Part shown: positions 26,356-34,753 of the stretch, one piece after another | Position numbering within the stretch: the stretch's first letter is position 1 | How the letters are laid out: each line of letters starts with the position of its first letter | NCBI RefSeq assembly: GCF_009828055.1 | Contig: NZ_WTYB01000002.1 | Coordinates: 868,001-932,000 of the forward strand | Reading direction: 5' to 3' | Source of the DNA: Erythrobacter ramosus | Lineage (GTDB): Bacteria; Pseudomonadota; Alphaproteobacteria; Sphingomonadales; Sphingomonadaceae | Length of the DNA: 64,000 nt | The notes under the pieces: model-generated | What the model was told of the DNA's origin: nothing | Seen by the model: only the letters and a program-made list of their open reading frames with translations | Databases searched by the model: none | Made by a program: the position numbers and the translations under genes

Positions 26356-26975
26356 TCATCGCCGTCGACGGCCCCACAGCATCGGGCAAAGGCACCATCG
26401 CTAAAGCGTTGGCCGCGCATTTCGGCCTGCCGCATCTCGACACTGGCTTGCTCTACCGCGCGGTCGGTCGGCAGGTGCAATTGCTGGGCGGCAATCCCGA
26501 TGATCCGCACGATGCCATCGCCGCCTGCGACTTCACGGAAAGCCTGGTTGAGGATGACATTCTGCGCTCAGAGGACGTCGGCGGCTATGCGAGCCGCGTC
26601 TCCGTGCATCCGGCGGTGCGTCACGCGCTTTACGAACGCCAGCGTGCCTTTGCCCTGCAAGAGAGCGGCGCGGTGCTCGACGGGCGCGATATCGGCACGG
26701 TGATTGCACCCGAAGCGCGTGTGAAGCTGTTAGTCACCGCCAGCGTCGCCGAACGCGCGCGCCGCCGCTGGGCCGAGATGACGGGGCGCGGGATCGACGT
26801 CGCCCTCTCGACAATCGAATACGACATCGCCGCCCGTGACGCGCGCGACATGAACCGCAAGGACGCCCCGCTGATGGCGGCACCCGGCGCGCTGGTGATC
26901 GACACCACCCACTTCGGCCGCGATGCCGCGATCGAAGCCGCGATTGAAGCGGTGGAGCACAAGCTGGCACGATAG
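26352..26975 (+). CDS. cmk: cytidylate kinase
   Basis: Phosphorylates CMP and dCMP with ATP, 207 residues. The P-loop is VDGPTASGKGTIAKALA (residues 4-20). FGLPHLDTGLLYRAVG is the CMP-binding segment, GGYASRVSVHPAVRHAL and DGRDIGTVIAPEA are family motifs, and RDARDMNRKDAPL is the lid arginine region. Length is slightly below E. coli Cmk (227), as in other alphaproteobacteria. The ATG overlaps the preceding stop. rpsA, which normally follows cmk, is displaced by a MarR-GNAT gene. Confidence 0.95.
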   Translation: MIIAVDGPTASGKGTIAKALAAHFGLPHLDTGLLYRAVGRQVQLLGGNPDDPHDAIAACDFTESLVEDDILRSEDVGGYASRVSVHPAVRHALYERQRAFALQESGAVLDGRDIGTVIAPEARVKLLVTASVAERARRRWAEMTGRGIDVALSTIEYDIAARDARDMNRKDAPLMAAPGALVIDTTHFGRDAAIEAAIEAVEHKLAR

Positions 26976-26987
26976 CCCCCCACGCAC

Positions 26988-27026
26988 TTGCAATCTGACC
27001 GCTGCGTGGAATATAACGCGTTATAT
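26988..27026 (+). promoter_or_regulatory. promoter with 16-base palindromic operator for MarR-GNAT gene
   Basis: TTGCAA (26988-26993) and TATAAC (27012-27017) are 18 bases apart. The perfect palindrome ATATAACGCGTTATAT (27011-27026) covers the -10, and a second imperfect half (ATCGTGTTAT) follows. It is the only strongly A+T-rich spot in the region. A GGAG lies 7 bases before the ATG at 27048. Autoregulation by the encoded MarR domain is the likely role. Confidence 0.6.
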
Positions 27027-27047
27027 ATCGTGTTATGGAGTGTTCGA

Positions 27048-28007
27048 ATGGCGGATGTCGTTGCTCAGATGGGGCCGTCTTTCCTCGGCAGCAGGCTGAA
27101 ACGGCTCGGTGATCGTATGCAGGCCGGCGCGGCCACCGTCATTACCGAAACCGGATTGCCACTTCAGCCGGGACAAATGGCAATCCTCGCCGCGCTCAGG
27201 ACGGGCCCAATGTCAGTGGGACAGTTGGCCGAGGCCTGCGGCACCAGTCAGCCGGGCATCACTCGGACACTCGGACAGCTGCGCAGGATCGGCATGGTCA
27301 CCGACAGTCAAAGCGACAACCACCGGAGCCGAAATGTTGTCCTCTCGAGCGAAGGACAGAACGCGGTTGCCGTGATCGCGAGCGATGTGTGGCCGCGCGT
27401 GGGCATGGCGGCGGAACAAATTCTTGCGGCCGTCGACGGTGATTTCCTGCATCAGCTTGAAAAGATCGAAGCCGCGCTTGCCGAAGCATCCATCGCTGAC
27501 CGTGCGGTCGCAGTCGCGCCCGGTAAGCTGCAGTTACGCGAATTCGAAGAGAGCCTCGCGCGCCATTTCCACGACATCAACGCCGAATGGATTACGGCGA
27601 TGTTCGCACTTGAACCCACCGATCGCGACGTGCTGGAAAATCCGCGCGAACGGATCATCGCACCGGGCGGCGACATCCTCTTCGTGGAGGCGCCTGGCCT
27701 CGGGATTGTCGGCACCTGCGCGCTGCAACGCACCGGCCCTGGCAGCTTCGAGCTGACCAAGATGGGGGTGCGTGAAACAGCGCGCGGACTCAAGGTGGGG
27801 GAATTCCTGCTCGAAGCGATTATCTCCCGGGCGAAGGAACTGGGCGCGACCAAGCTGTATCTGCTCACGAGCAATAAGTGCGCAGCCGCAATTCACCTCT
27901 ACGAGAAGCTCGGCTTCCAGCACGACGCCGCGATCATGGCGGATTATGGCGCACGCTATCAACGCTGCGATGTGGCTATGCGCTATCGCGCGACCGACCC
28001 GGCCTAG
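27048..28007 (+). CDS. MarR-type HTH / GNAT acetyltransferase fusion
   Basis: A two-domain protein of 319 residues. Residues about 1-150 are a MarR winged helix (LPLQPGQMAILAALRTGPMSVGQLAEACGTSQPGITRTLGQLRRIGMV, wing SQSDNHRSRNVVLSSEG). Residues about 170-315 are a GNAT domain (FELTKMGVRETARGLKVGEFLLEAIISRAKELGATKLYLLTSNKCAAAIHLYEKLGF), where the acetyl-CoA pyrophosphate loop is RGLKVG. Such fusions are known; they may sense or acetylate a ligand and regulate transcription. The start at 27048 is favoured by GGAG 7 bases upstream and by the MarR domain boundary. It lies between cmk and rpsA with its own palindromic operator, so it may be expressed separately. Confidence 0.87.
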   Translation: MADVVAQMGPSFLGSRLKRLGDRMQAGAATVITETGLPLQPGQMAILAALRTGPMSVGQLAEACGTSQPGITRTLGQLRRIGMVTDSQSDNHRSRNVVLSSEGQNAVAVIASDVWPRVGMAAEQILAAVDGDFLHQLEKIEAALAEASIADRAVAVAPGKLQLREFEESLARHFHDINAEWITAMFALEPTDRDVLENPRERIIAPGGDILFVEAPGLGIVGTCALQRTGPGSFELTKMGVRETARGLKVGEFLLEAIISRAKELGATKLYLLTSNKCAAAIHLYEKLGFQHDAAIMADYGARYQRCDVAMRYRATDPA

Positions 28008-28039
28008 GGTCTGCCTAGGGCCCGAGCGCCCCATTTCCC

Positions 28040-28068
28040 TTGCATTTTGGCCCGCCCTCGCCTAGGCG
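28040..28068 (+). promoter_or_regulatory. candidate rpsA promoter
   Basis: TTGCAT (28040-28045) and TAGGCG (28063-28068) with a 17-base spacer lie 33 bases after the upstream stop codon. Transcription would start near 28075, giving a leader of about 168 bases before rpsA, long enough for autogenous control as known for E. coli S1. The 28008-28242 gap holds no gene. Confidence 0.45.
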
Positions 28069-28242
28069 CGCGGCCGTTCACGCAATCCTTGTTGATTGAA
28101 GAACCTTCGCGCAATCGCATTCGGCGGCGCGGAGACGTCGGCCTCTTGCCCTGCCAGCCCGCGCAATGGTGCACGGGAAGCAGTTTAAGACCCCGGAAAA
28201 ACCGGTGGCCGGTAGCACAACGAAACAGGACTAAATCAGCCT

Positions 28243-29949
28243 ATGGCAACCCAGATGCCCACGCGCGCCGATTTCGAGGCGATGCTCAATGAACAACTCG
28301 GCGGTGCCGGCGAAGATGGCTTTGAAGGCCGCGTCGTCAAGGGAACCGTCACTGCGATCGAAAACGGCTTTGCCGTGATCGACGTCGGCCTCAAGAGCGA
28401 AGGCCGCATCTCCCTCAAGGAATTCAGCCGCGGCGAAGACGACCACGGCCTGACCGTTGGCGGCGAAGTCGAAGTCTTCGTGGACCGCGTCGAGAACGCT
28501 GACGGCGAAGCCATGCTGTCGCGTGACCGTGCCCGCCGCGAAGCTGCGTGGGACAAGCTGGAAAGCGAATTCGGCGAAGGCAAGCGCGTCGAAGGCCGCA
28601 TCTTCGGCCGCGTCAAGGGCGGCTTTACGGTCGATCTCGATGGCGCCGTGGCGTTCCTCCCCGGCTCGCAGGTCGACATCCGCCCCGTGCGCGACGTCAC
28701 CCCGCTGATGGACGTGCCGCAGCCGTTCCAGATCCTCAAGATGGATCGTCGTCGCGGCAACATCGTCGTATCGCGTCGTGCAGTGCTCGAAGAAACCCGC
28801 GCCGAACAGCGCAGCGAACTGATCAATGACCTGGTCGAAGGCCAGATCATCGACGGCGTGGTCAAGAACATCACCGATTACGGTGCGTTCGTTGATCTCG
28901 GCGGCATCGACGGCCTGCTCCATGTCACCGACATGAGCTACAAGCGCGTCAACCACCCGAGCGAAGTGATCGCCATCGGCGATACCGTGAAGGTGCAGAT
29001 TGTCCGCATCAACGCTGAAACCCAGCGCATCAGCCTCGGCATGAAGCAGCTGGAAAGCGATCCGTGGGATGGCGTCGCCGCCAAGTACCCGGTCGGCATG
29101 AAGCTCCAGGGTCAGGTGACCAACATCACCGAATACGGCGCGTTCGTGGAACTGGAAGCCGGCATCGAAGGCCTCGTCCACGTTTCGGAAATGAGCTGGA
29201 CCAAGAAGAACGTCCATCCGGGCAAGATCGTCTCGACCTCGCAGGAAGTCGACGTGATGGTGCTCGAAGTCGACAGCGACAAGCGCCGCATCAGCCTCGG
29301 TCTCAAGCAGGCCCAGCGCAATCCGTGGGAAGAGTTCGCCGAGAAGCACCCGGTTGGCACCGAAGTCGAAGGCGAAGTCAAGAACGCCACCGAATTCGGT
29401 CTGTTCATCGGTCTGGATGGCGACGTCGACGGCATGGTGCACATGTCGGACATCGCTTGGGGCATCTCGGGCGAGGACGCGCTGGCGCTTCACCGCAAGG
29501 GTGAAATGGTCAAGGCCATCGTGCTTGATGTCGATGTCGACAAGGAACGCATCAGCCTCGGCATGAAGCAGCTCGAAAAGGGTGCGCCCTCGGCTGAAGG
29601 CGCCACCAGCGGCGGTTCGCTGCGCAAGAACCAGACTGTCACTGTCACCGTGCTCGAAGTGCGTGACGGCGGCCTTGAAGTGCAGGTTGGCGAAGACGGT
29701 GCGACCGGCTTCATCAAGCGCGCTGACCTTGGCCGTGACCGCGACGAACAGCGCCCCGACCGCTTCCAGGTCGGCAGCAAGATCGACGCGATGGTGATCG
29801 GTTTCGACCGTTCGAAGAAGCCCAACTTCTCGATCAAGGCGCGTCAGATTTCCGAGGAAAAGGAAGCTGTCGCTCAGTTCGGTTCGTCGGATTCGGGCGC
29901 ATCGCTCGGCGACATCCTGGGCGCTGCGCTCAAGAAGAGCCAAGACTAA
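28243..29949 (+). CDS. rpsA: 30S ribosomal protein S1
   Basis: Binds mRNA leaders and brings them to the 30S subunit; 568 residues, typical. Six S1 OB-fold repeats are visible, the last four very regular: IIDGVVKNITDYGAFVDLGG, LQGQVTNITEYGAFVELEAG, VEGEVKNATEFGLFIGLDGD and the divergent VTVTVLEVRDGGLEVQVGED. Repeat-to-repeat phrases such as RISLGMKQLE mark the linker. The ATG at 28243 has weak Shine-Dalgarno complementarity (CTAAATCAGCCT), common for rpsA. It is followed by two hairpins, the second a clear terminator. Confidence 0.97.
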   Translation: MATQMPTRADFEAMLNEQLGGAGEDGFEGRVVKGTVTAIENGFAVIDVGLKSEGRISLKEFSRGEDDHGLTVGGEVEVFVDRVENADGEAMLSRDRARREAAWDKLESEFGEGKRVEGRIFGRVKGGFTVDLDGAVAFLPGSQVDIRPVRDVTPLMDVPQPFQILKMDRRRGNIVVSRRAVLEETRAEQRSELINDLVEGQIIDGVVKNITDYGAFVDLGGIDGLLHVTDMSYKRVNHPSEVIAIGDTVKVQIVRINAETQRISLGMKQLESDPWDGVAAKYPVGMKLQGQVTNITEYGAFVELEAGIEGLVHVSEMSWTKKNVHPGKIVSTSQEVDVMVLEVDSDKRRISLGLKQAQRNPWEEFAEKHPVGTEVEGEVKNATEFGLFIGLDGDVDGMVHMSDIAWGISGEDALALHRKGEMVKAIVLDVDVDKERISLGMKQLEKGAPSAEGATSGGSLRKNQTVTVTVLEVRDGGLEVQVGEDGATGFIKRADLGRDRDEQRPDRFQVGSKIDAMVIGFDRSKKPNFSIKARQISEEKEAVAQFGSSDSGASLGDILGAALKKSQD

Positions 29950-29958
29950 GGATAACGC

Positions 29959-30040
29959 GGACGCTCGCCCACATCGGGTGAGCGTCCCCGGACAATATGA
30001 AAGGCCCGCCCGCTCAACCGAGCTGGCGGGCCTTTTCCTT
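29959..30040 (+). terminator. tandem hairpins ending rpsA
   Basis: First hairpin: GGACGCTC/GAGCGTCC (29959-29987) with extra CCC/GGG pairs. Second: AAGGCCCGCC/GGCGGGCCTT (30001-30034) followed by TTCCTTT. The second has the form of a rho-independent terminator; the first may stabilise the 3' end. Confidence 0.8.
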
Positions 30041-30068
30041 TCCGGGCCGGACCTGTAAGGTCGCTCCC

Positions 30069-30824
30069 ATGATCCATGTTCACCAGTTCCCGTGCCTTAG
30101 TGACAACTACGGCTACCTCATCCACGACACCGACAGCCATGAAACGGTTGCAATCGATACGCCGGACGCCAAGGCCTATCTGCTCGAAGCCGACATGAAG
30201 GGTTGGAAGATCACCCAGATCTGGAACACCCACTGGCACCCCGACCACGCTGGCGGCAATGCGGCGATCCAGGAGGCGACCGGCTGCACCATCACCGGCC
30301 CGGCCGAGGTCGCAGGCAAGTTCCCGGTCGACCGCATCATTGCGCACGGCGACACGGTGACGCTGGGCAACGTCGAAGCGCAGGTGATCGACGTTTCGGG
30401 CCACACAAATGGTCACATCGCGTTCCATCTGCCCTCGGCGGGGGTGGCCTTTGTCGGCGATTCGGTCTTCGCACTGGGCTGTGGGCGGATGTTCGAAGGC
30501 CAGCCTCAGCAGTTCTGGGACAGCCTGAGCCGCATCAAGGCGCTGCCGCCTGAAACCCTGCTCTACTGCGCTCATGAGTATACAGCGTCTAACGCCAAGT
30601 TCGCGCTCCACGCTGATCCCGAGAATGTCGCCTTGCAGGACTACGCCGCCGAGATCGCCGACAAGCGGGCCAAGGACAAGCCGACGGTGCCGACGACGCT
30701 CCGCCGCGAGCTGGCGACCAATCCGTTCCTGCGCGCCGACGATCCATCGATGAAGGCGCGCTGGGGCGGCGAGGCTCCGCACGAGACCTTTGCGGCACTT
30801 CGGGCGGCCAAGGACAATTTCTAA
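30069..30824 (+). CDS. gloB: hydroxyacylglutathione hydrolase (glyoxalase II)
   Basis: Hydrolyses S-D-lactoylglutathione to lactate and glutathione in methylglyoxal detoxification; 251 residues. The metallo-beta-lactamase domain begins MIHVHQFPCLSDNYGYLIHD and holds the binuclear metal motif NTHWHPDHAGGN, then VSGHTNGHIAFHLP and FVGDSVFALGCGRMFEG. The C-terminal HAGH domain contains CAHEYTASNAKFAL and PTTLRRELATNPFLR. The ATG at 30069 matches the family start; an ATG at 29997 lies inside the rpsA terminator. The next gene follows after 4 bases. Confidence 0.95.
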   Translation: MIHVHQFPCLSDNYGYLIHDTDSHETVAIDTPDAKAYLLEADMKGWKITQIWNTHWHPDHAGGNAAIQEATGCTITGPAEVAGKFPVDRIIAHGDTVTLGNVEAQVIDVSGHTNGHIAFHLPSAGVAFVGDSVFALGCGRMFEGQPQQFWDSLSRIKALPPETLLYCAHEYTASNAKFALHADPENVALQDYAAEIADKRAKDKPTVPTTLRRELATNPFLRADDPSMKARWGGEAPHETFAALRAAKDNF

Positions 30825-30828
30825 CCCC

Positions 30829-31809
30829 ATGCAGGCCCTCAGGGTCGATCGGCTGACGGACGATCTGTCCGGCGTGACGCTCGCCGAAATCCCGGCACCT
30901 GTGCGCGCGCCGGGCGAGGTGCTGGTGCGGGTTCGTGCGGCCTCGCTGAACTTTCCCGATCTGCTGATGACGCGCGGCGAATATCAGTTCAAACCGCAGC
31001 CGCCCTTCACCTCGGGCCTCGAATTCGCTGGCGAAGTGCTGGAGGCTGACCCGCCAAGCGGATTTGCCCCTGGCGACAGAGTTATGGGTGGCAACAAGAC
31101 CGGCGCCTTTGCAGAGCGCGCCAGCGTGCCGGCCGACAAGCTCTCGGCGATGCCGCAAGGCATAGACTTCCCCGCAGCCGCCGCGATGGGCGCAGCTTAT
31201 TCGACCGCCTTTTCCGGCCTCGTCGAACTGGGCGGACTGCAAGAGGGCCAATGGGTGCTGGTCCACGGCGCAAGCGGCGGCGTGGGCCTTGCGGCTTGCG
31301 ACCTCGCCCGCGCGCTGGGCGCCCGCGTCATCGCCACCACTGGCTCGCCTGACAAGGTCGACCGGATTGCCGCCCTCGCCCGCCCTGAGGCGGTGATCGT
31401 AGCCGAGGGTCGCTTCCGCGAAGCCGTGGCAGACGTCACCAGCGGCGCACTCGCAGACATCGTGTTCGATCCCGTGGGCGGCGATGTGTTCAACGAATCG
31501 ACCCGCTGCGTCGCTTTCGGCGGCAAGCTGATGGTGGTCGGCTTCACCTCAGGCCGGATCGCCGACATTGCGACTAACATCCCCCTGATCAAGGGCTTCA
31601 GCGTGATCGGACTGCGCGCCGGGGAATATGCCCGACGCTTTCCCGAACGCGGCCGGGCGATCCAGAACGCAATCACGCGACTCGCCGATGCTGGAGCAAT
31701 CACCCCCGCGATTGATCGGACGCTGCCGCTCTCCCGCTGGCGCGAAGGCTTCGATGCGATGGCGCGGCGCGAGCTGGTGGGCAAAGTGGTGTTCGTTCCA
31801 AGGGCATAG
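30829..31809 (+). CDS. NADPH:quinone oxidoreductase family protein (zinc-free MDR)
   Basis: A 326-residue medium-chain dehydrogenase/reductase without zinc ligands. The GroES-like N-terminal domain (MQALRVDRLTDDLSGVTLAEI, VRAASLNFPDLLMTRGEYQFKPQPPFTSGLEFAGEV) leads into the Rossmann domain with VHGASGGVGLAACDLARALGARVIATTGS. It probably reduces quinones or reactive enones with NADPH. Starting 4 bases after gloB on the same strand, it could share a carbonyl-detoxification role, an inference from position. Confidence 0.88.
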   Translation: MQALRVDRLTDDLSGVTLAEIPAPVRAPGEVLVRVRAASLNFPDLLMTRGEYQFKPQPPFTSGLEFAGEVLEADPPSGFAPGDRVMGGNKTGAFAERASVPADKLSAMPQGIDFPAAAAMGAAYSTAFSGLVELGGLQEGQWVLVHGASGGVGLAACDLARALGARVIATTGSPDKVDRIAALARPEAVIVAEGRFREAVADVTSGALADIVFDPVGGDVFNESTRCVAFGGKLMVVGFTSGRIADIATNIPLIKGFSVIGLRAGEYARRFPERGRAIQNAITRLADAGAITPAIDRTLPLSRWREGFDAMARRELVGKVVFVPRA

Positions 31810-31818
31810 GCCCACCTC

Positions 31819-32325
31819 TCAGTAGAGGTATTTGTCCTCCCGCACGGTGAAGATCAGGTTGAAGCCGCTGCCGGGCGCCTTGATCAGCTTGGTCTTCTTG
31901 TCACCTTCGCGCCAGACCAGCATCAGCCCCGTCGACGTCGTATCGAGCACCCCGCCATTGCCGTAGCCGATCACACTGCCGAACGGGGCCGTATCCACCT
32001 CAGGCTTTCCCCACTGCCCTTCGAACTGCGCCCGCAGCCTTGGGAAGCAATTAGCCGGGGCCAGTGATCCCATGAACGTCACCGTCACCAGCCCGGCCTT
32101 TCCGCTACGATAGCCGAACGGTGCCGGGCATCCGGGGATCACTTCGAGCTGCCGCTTGGGCAGGCTGTTCATGAATGCCTTAGCGTCGGCCTTGGGCGTT
32201 GCGGTGGTGAACTGTTCCCACAGCACTATGGGTTCACCCATCGTGTCCTGCGCCGAAACTACGGCTCCGAGCGCCAGCAACACGGGGAGACCGACGAAGG
32301 CGGAGCGGGTCATCATGTGTCTCAC
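31819..32325 (-). CDS. secreted protein of unknown function
   Basis: Not recognised. The 168-residue product has an N-terminal signal peptide (MTRSAFVGLPVLLALGAVVS, cleavage near AQ-D). The mature part has two cysteines (PGCPAPFGY, ANCFPRL) that may form a disulfide, and ends in FNLIFTVREDKYLY. Several strands around GLVTVTFMGSL and GLMLVWREGDKKT suggest a small beta-rich domain. ATGs at the first, fourth and fifth codons are all possible. It converges with the quinone oxidoreductase and lies immediately before the F0 operon terminator, reading in the same direction as atpF but beginning downstream of it. Confidence 0.68.
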   Translation of the reverse strand: MRHMMTRSAFVGLPVLLALGAVVSAQDTMGEPIVLWEQFTTATPKADAKAFMNSLPKRQLEVIPGCPAPFGYRSGKAGLVTVTFMGSLAPANCFPRLRAQFEGQWGKPEVDTAPFGSVIGYGNGGVLDTTSTGLMLVWREGDKKTKLIKAPGSGFNLIFTVREDKYLY

Positions 32326-32382
32326 GCTACTGATGCGGCCTACGAGCAGTCAGGGGCGATCAAACCTCACCCGCCACAACAG

Positions 32383-32409
32383 AAAAGGGCGGCCTCAATG
32401 GACCGCCCT
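32383..32409 (-). terminator. terminator of the atpI-B-E-F'-F operon
   Basis: On the minus strand AGGGCGGTCC pairs with GGCCGCCCT across ATTGA and ends in TTTTCT, 28 bases after the atpF stop. The stem is almost the same sequence as that after rplS. Confidence 0.82.
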
Positions 32410-32436
32410 CTGCTTGATTGGGAAAACCGGAAACGT

Positions 32437-32967
32437 CTAAAGCCAGGCAATAACCTCGTCGGCGAGCTTCTTGTCCGCCGCGCCGTCATGGCGCTCGGCA
32501 ATCAGCTTGCGCGATGCCGCAGCCGCAGCAGTCACAGCCTTGGCCTTGACCTCCGCAATCGCAGCGCGCTCGGCGGCGGCGATCTTGTCTTCGGCCATCT
32601 TCTGGCGGCGGGCGACCATCACTTCGCTGTCGGCTTCGGCCTTGGCGAGGATCGCGTCAGCCTCTTCACGCGCGCCAGCCAGCATCGCCTCGGCGTCCTT
32701 TTCGGCGCTGGCGATCTTGGCGACATACTCCGCGCGCAAAGCCTCGGCTTCGGCGCGCAAAGTCTTGGCTTCATCAAGCGCCGAGCGGATCGCCGCGATC
32801 TTGGCATCGAGCCCGCCGGTGATGATGCCGGGGACCTTCTTCCAGATGAACACCGCGATCAGCACGCTCATCGCCAGCGCGACCCACTGGTACGAATCGA
32901 GACCCAGCACGCCGGGTTCGGCATGACCTTCGGCCCCGCTGGCGAGCAGCATCAGAATATCAGCCAT
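32437..32967 (-). CDS. atpF: ATP synthase F0 subunit b
   Basis: Peripheral-stalk subunit of 176 residues. It has a short N-terminal stretch, one membrane helix (YQWVALAMSVLIAVFIWKKVPG) and a long Ala/Glu/Lys-rich coiled coil (LDEAKTLRAEAEALRAEYVAKIASAEKDAEAM) that dimerises with b'. The ATG at 32967 overlaps the atpF' stop by 8 bases; the frame extends upstream but the extension is antisense-like sequence inside atpF'. Last gene of the F0 operon; F1 genes are elsewhere, as usual in alphaproteobacteria. Confidence 0.93.
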   Translation of the reverse strand: MADILMLLASGAEGHAEPGVLGLDSYQWVALAMSVLIAVFIWKKVPGIITGGLDAKIAAIRSALDEAKTLRAEAEALRAEYVAKIASAEKDAEAMLAGAREEADAILAKAEADSEVMVARRQKMAEDKIAAAERAAIAEVKAKAVTAAAAASRKLIAERHDGAADKKLADEVIAWL

Positions 32968-33454
32968 GCGCCATCGCCTCCTTGACCGCGGCCTGCGCTG
33001 CGGCGAGTTCCACATCAGCGCCGGCGACGCGGGCAACGATGTCGCGCGCGGCATCGGCAGCCACCGCTTCGATTTCGGCCATGGCGCTGGTGCGCGCAGC
33101 GTCAATCGCGGTTTCGGCTTCGGCCAGACGACCGTCGAGACGGGTCTGCGCCTCGGCGAGCTTGACGCTGCTGGCAGCCGCGGCCTTGGCCTTGGCTGCG
33201 CCGATCACGCCCTGCGCCGCGGCACGGTTGGCGTTTTCACGCTTGCGCCATGCTTCTTCCTCGCTCGTCGCTTCGTCGCGTGCGGTCTGCGCAGCCGCCA
33301 GATCGCCAGCGATCTGCTTGTCACGCAAGTCGACCGTGCCCATGATCTTGGGCACCATTCCAAGGCCCACGAACACAAAGGTGAGGCCGAAGAACACCAG
33401 CAGCCAGAAGACCTGGCTTGAGAGTGTTGCAGCGATTTGTTCGATCTGAGGCAT
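32960..33454 (-). CDS. atpF': ATP synthase F0 subunit b'
   Basis: Second b-type stalk subunit (AtpG/b'), 164 residues, found in photosynthetic and alphaproteobacterial enzymes. It starts MPQIEQIAATLSSQVFWLLVFFGLTFVFVGLGMVPKI, with the membrane helix at about residues 13-33. A coiled coil rich in Ala and Glu follows, with TVDLRDKQIAGDLAAAQTARDEA near the membrane, typical of b'. It lies between atpE and atpF and overlaps the latter by 8 bases, suggesting coupled synthesis of the b/b' heterodimer. Confidence 0.92.
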   Translation of the reverse strand: MPQIEQIAATLSSQVFWLLVFFGLTFVFVGLGMVPKIMGTVDLRDKQIAGDLAAAQTARDEATSEEEAWRKRENANRAAAQGVIGAAKAKAAAASSVKLAEAQTRLDGRLAEAETAIDAARTSAMAEIEAVAADAARDIVARVAGADVELAAAQAAVKEAMAHG

Positions 33455-33537
33455 GATGGGCCTTTGTTACCGCCAGTTCAGCAGCGCACACCGGGCGCGG
33501 CAGGACATATCCCGCCCCGCCCGGCGCAGCACGGATC

Positions 33538-33762
33538 TTAGCGGAAGATCAGCAGAACGGCGATGACGAAGGCGAGCAGGCCGAGAAGTTCGGCGGCCGC
33601 GAAGCCGATGAACAGGCGGCCCTGCTGGCCATCAGCGGCACCCGGGTTACGAAGTGCGCCTTCGAGGAACGAAGCGAACACGTTACCCACGCCGAGGGCG
33701 GCGAGGCCCGCACCGATCGCCGCAAGACCGGCACCGAGGAGAGCTGCAGCAGTAGCGTCCAT
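33538..33762 (-). CDS. atpE: ATP synthase F0 subunit c
   Basis: Rotor-ring subunit of 74 residues with two membrane helices. Helix 1 is the glycine-rich [20 protein letters not shown], the loop is [18 protein letters not shown], and helix 2 is [22 protein letters not shown]. The proton-carrying glutamate is in AAAELLG. No sodium-binding Gln/Ser signature is evident, so it is most likely proton-driven. It sits between atpB and atpF'. Confidence 0.95.
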   Translation of the reverse strand: MDATAAALLGAGLAAIGAGLAALGVGNVFASFLEGALRNPGAADGQQGRLFIGFAAAELLGLLAFVIAVLLIFR

Positions 33763-33827
33763 GATTATAAACTCCTTGAGAAAAAATCTGTTTGTTATCG
33801 GGGGTAGTCGAGAGAGCGTCTCAGCCC

Positions 33828-34682
33828 TCAGTGAAGGTTTTCCGCGTCGTTGATGTAGAGCGAGGTCAGCAGCGCAAACACATAGGCCTGAATGCCCGCA
33901 ACGAGGATTTCGAGCGCGCTGATCGCGACCATCAGCACGAAGCTCGGCACGCCGACCAGAACGCCGGTACCAATGCCGCCGCTACCGCCGGCAATGACGA
34001 AGCTCGCCAGCACCTTGAGCAGCACGTGACCCGCCATCATCGCAACGAACAGTCGCAGCGCGAGGCTGAAGGGGCGGACCATGAAGGACACGAGTTCGAT
34101 CAGGCTGATCGGCAGCGCGAGAAACGCGGGCGTGTTCGACGGCCAGAACAGCGAGAAGAAGTGGAAACCATGCTTGGCGAACCCGACGATCAGCACGATC
34201 GAGAAGCTCATGATCGCCAGCACGCCGGTGACGGTGAAGTGGCTGGTGAAGGTGAAGGCGTGCACCCCCGGGATCAGACCGACCGGCACGAGGCCGAGCA
34301 GGTTCCCGAACAGGATGAACATGAAAAGGGTGAAGATGTAGGGGACATACTTGCGCCCCGCCGCGCCGACATTGGCTTCGAGCAGGTCGTCGATGAAGCC
34401 GGTCATGCTCTCGACCGCCATCTGCCAGCGCCCGGGCACCAGTTGGCGCTTCATGCCGCCCGCGACAAACACCCACACCAAGACAGCGGTGATCGCCATC
34501 CACAGTGCGGAGTTGGTGAACGCGATGTTGATCCCGTCAGCCAGCTGCCAATCGGAACCCAGAATGGGCTCGATGGTGAACTGCTTCATCGGATCGACCT
34601 TGCCGGCCTCGGCTGCTTCGAGATTCTGCACAGCCACAGCCGCGCTTCTTTCAGCTGCCATGATGCCTTCTTCGGCTGCCAC
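33828..34682 (-). CDS. atpB: ATP synthase F0 subunit a
   Basis: Stator channel subunit of 284 residues. After an N-terminal leader it reads [34 protein letters not shown]. The essential arginine lies in [20 protein letters not shown], and the channel helices include [20 protein letters not shown] and [21 protein letters not shown]. The start at 34682 gives a leader slightly longer than usual; an ATG 7 codons in is an alternative. A 16-base parS-like sequence lies 18 bases upstream of this start. Confidence 0.94.
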   Translation of the reverse strand: MAAEEGIMAAERSAAVAVQNLEAAEAGKVDPMKQFTIEPILGSDWQLADGINIAFTNSALWMAITAVLVWVFVAGGMKRQLVPGRWQMAVESMTGFIDDLLEANVGAAGRKYVPYIFTLFMFILFGNLLGLVPVGLIPGVHAFTFTSHFTVTGVLAIMSFSIVLIVGFAKHGFHFFSLFWPSNTPAFLALPISLIELVSFMVRPFSLALRLFVAMMAGHVLLKVLASFVIAGGSGGIGTGVLVGVPSFVLMVAISALEILVAGIQAYVFALLTSLYINDAENLH

Positions 34683-34700
34683 GATCGAAAGATCCCCAAA

Positions 34701-34716
34701 TGTTTCACATGAAACG
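34701..34716. promoter_or_regulatory. parS-like 16-mer upstream of atpB
   Basis: TGTTTCACATGAAACG matches the chromosomal ParB site consensus TGTTTCACGTGAAACA at 14 of 16 positions; the inner 14-mer GTTTCACATGAAAC differs only at one central base. It lies in the 71-base gap between atpI and atpB. The central CG of true parS is lost, so ParB affinity is uncertain. Confidence 0.4.
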
Positions 34717-34753
34717 CGCCCCTAGGTAGGGCCTAACGCGGTCTGGAAGGGGC

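Noticed and set aside
27048..28007. Frameshifted or fused pseudogene
   Set aside because: The MarR-GNAT joint is in frame with intact motifs in both domains, and such fusions are known as functional proteins.
28231..29943. Long open frame (570 codons) on the minus strand
   Set aside because: Antisense shadow of rpsA; its apparent repeats simply mirror the S1 domain repeats.
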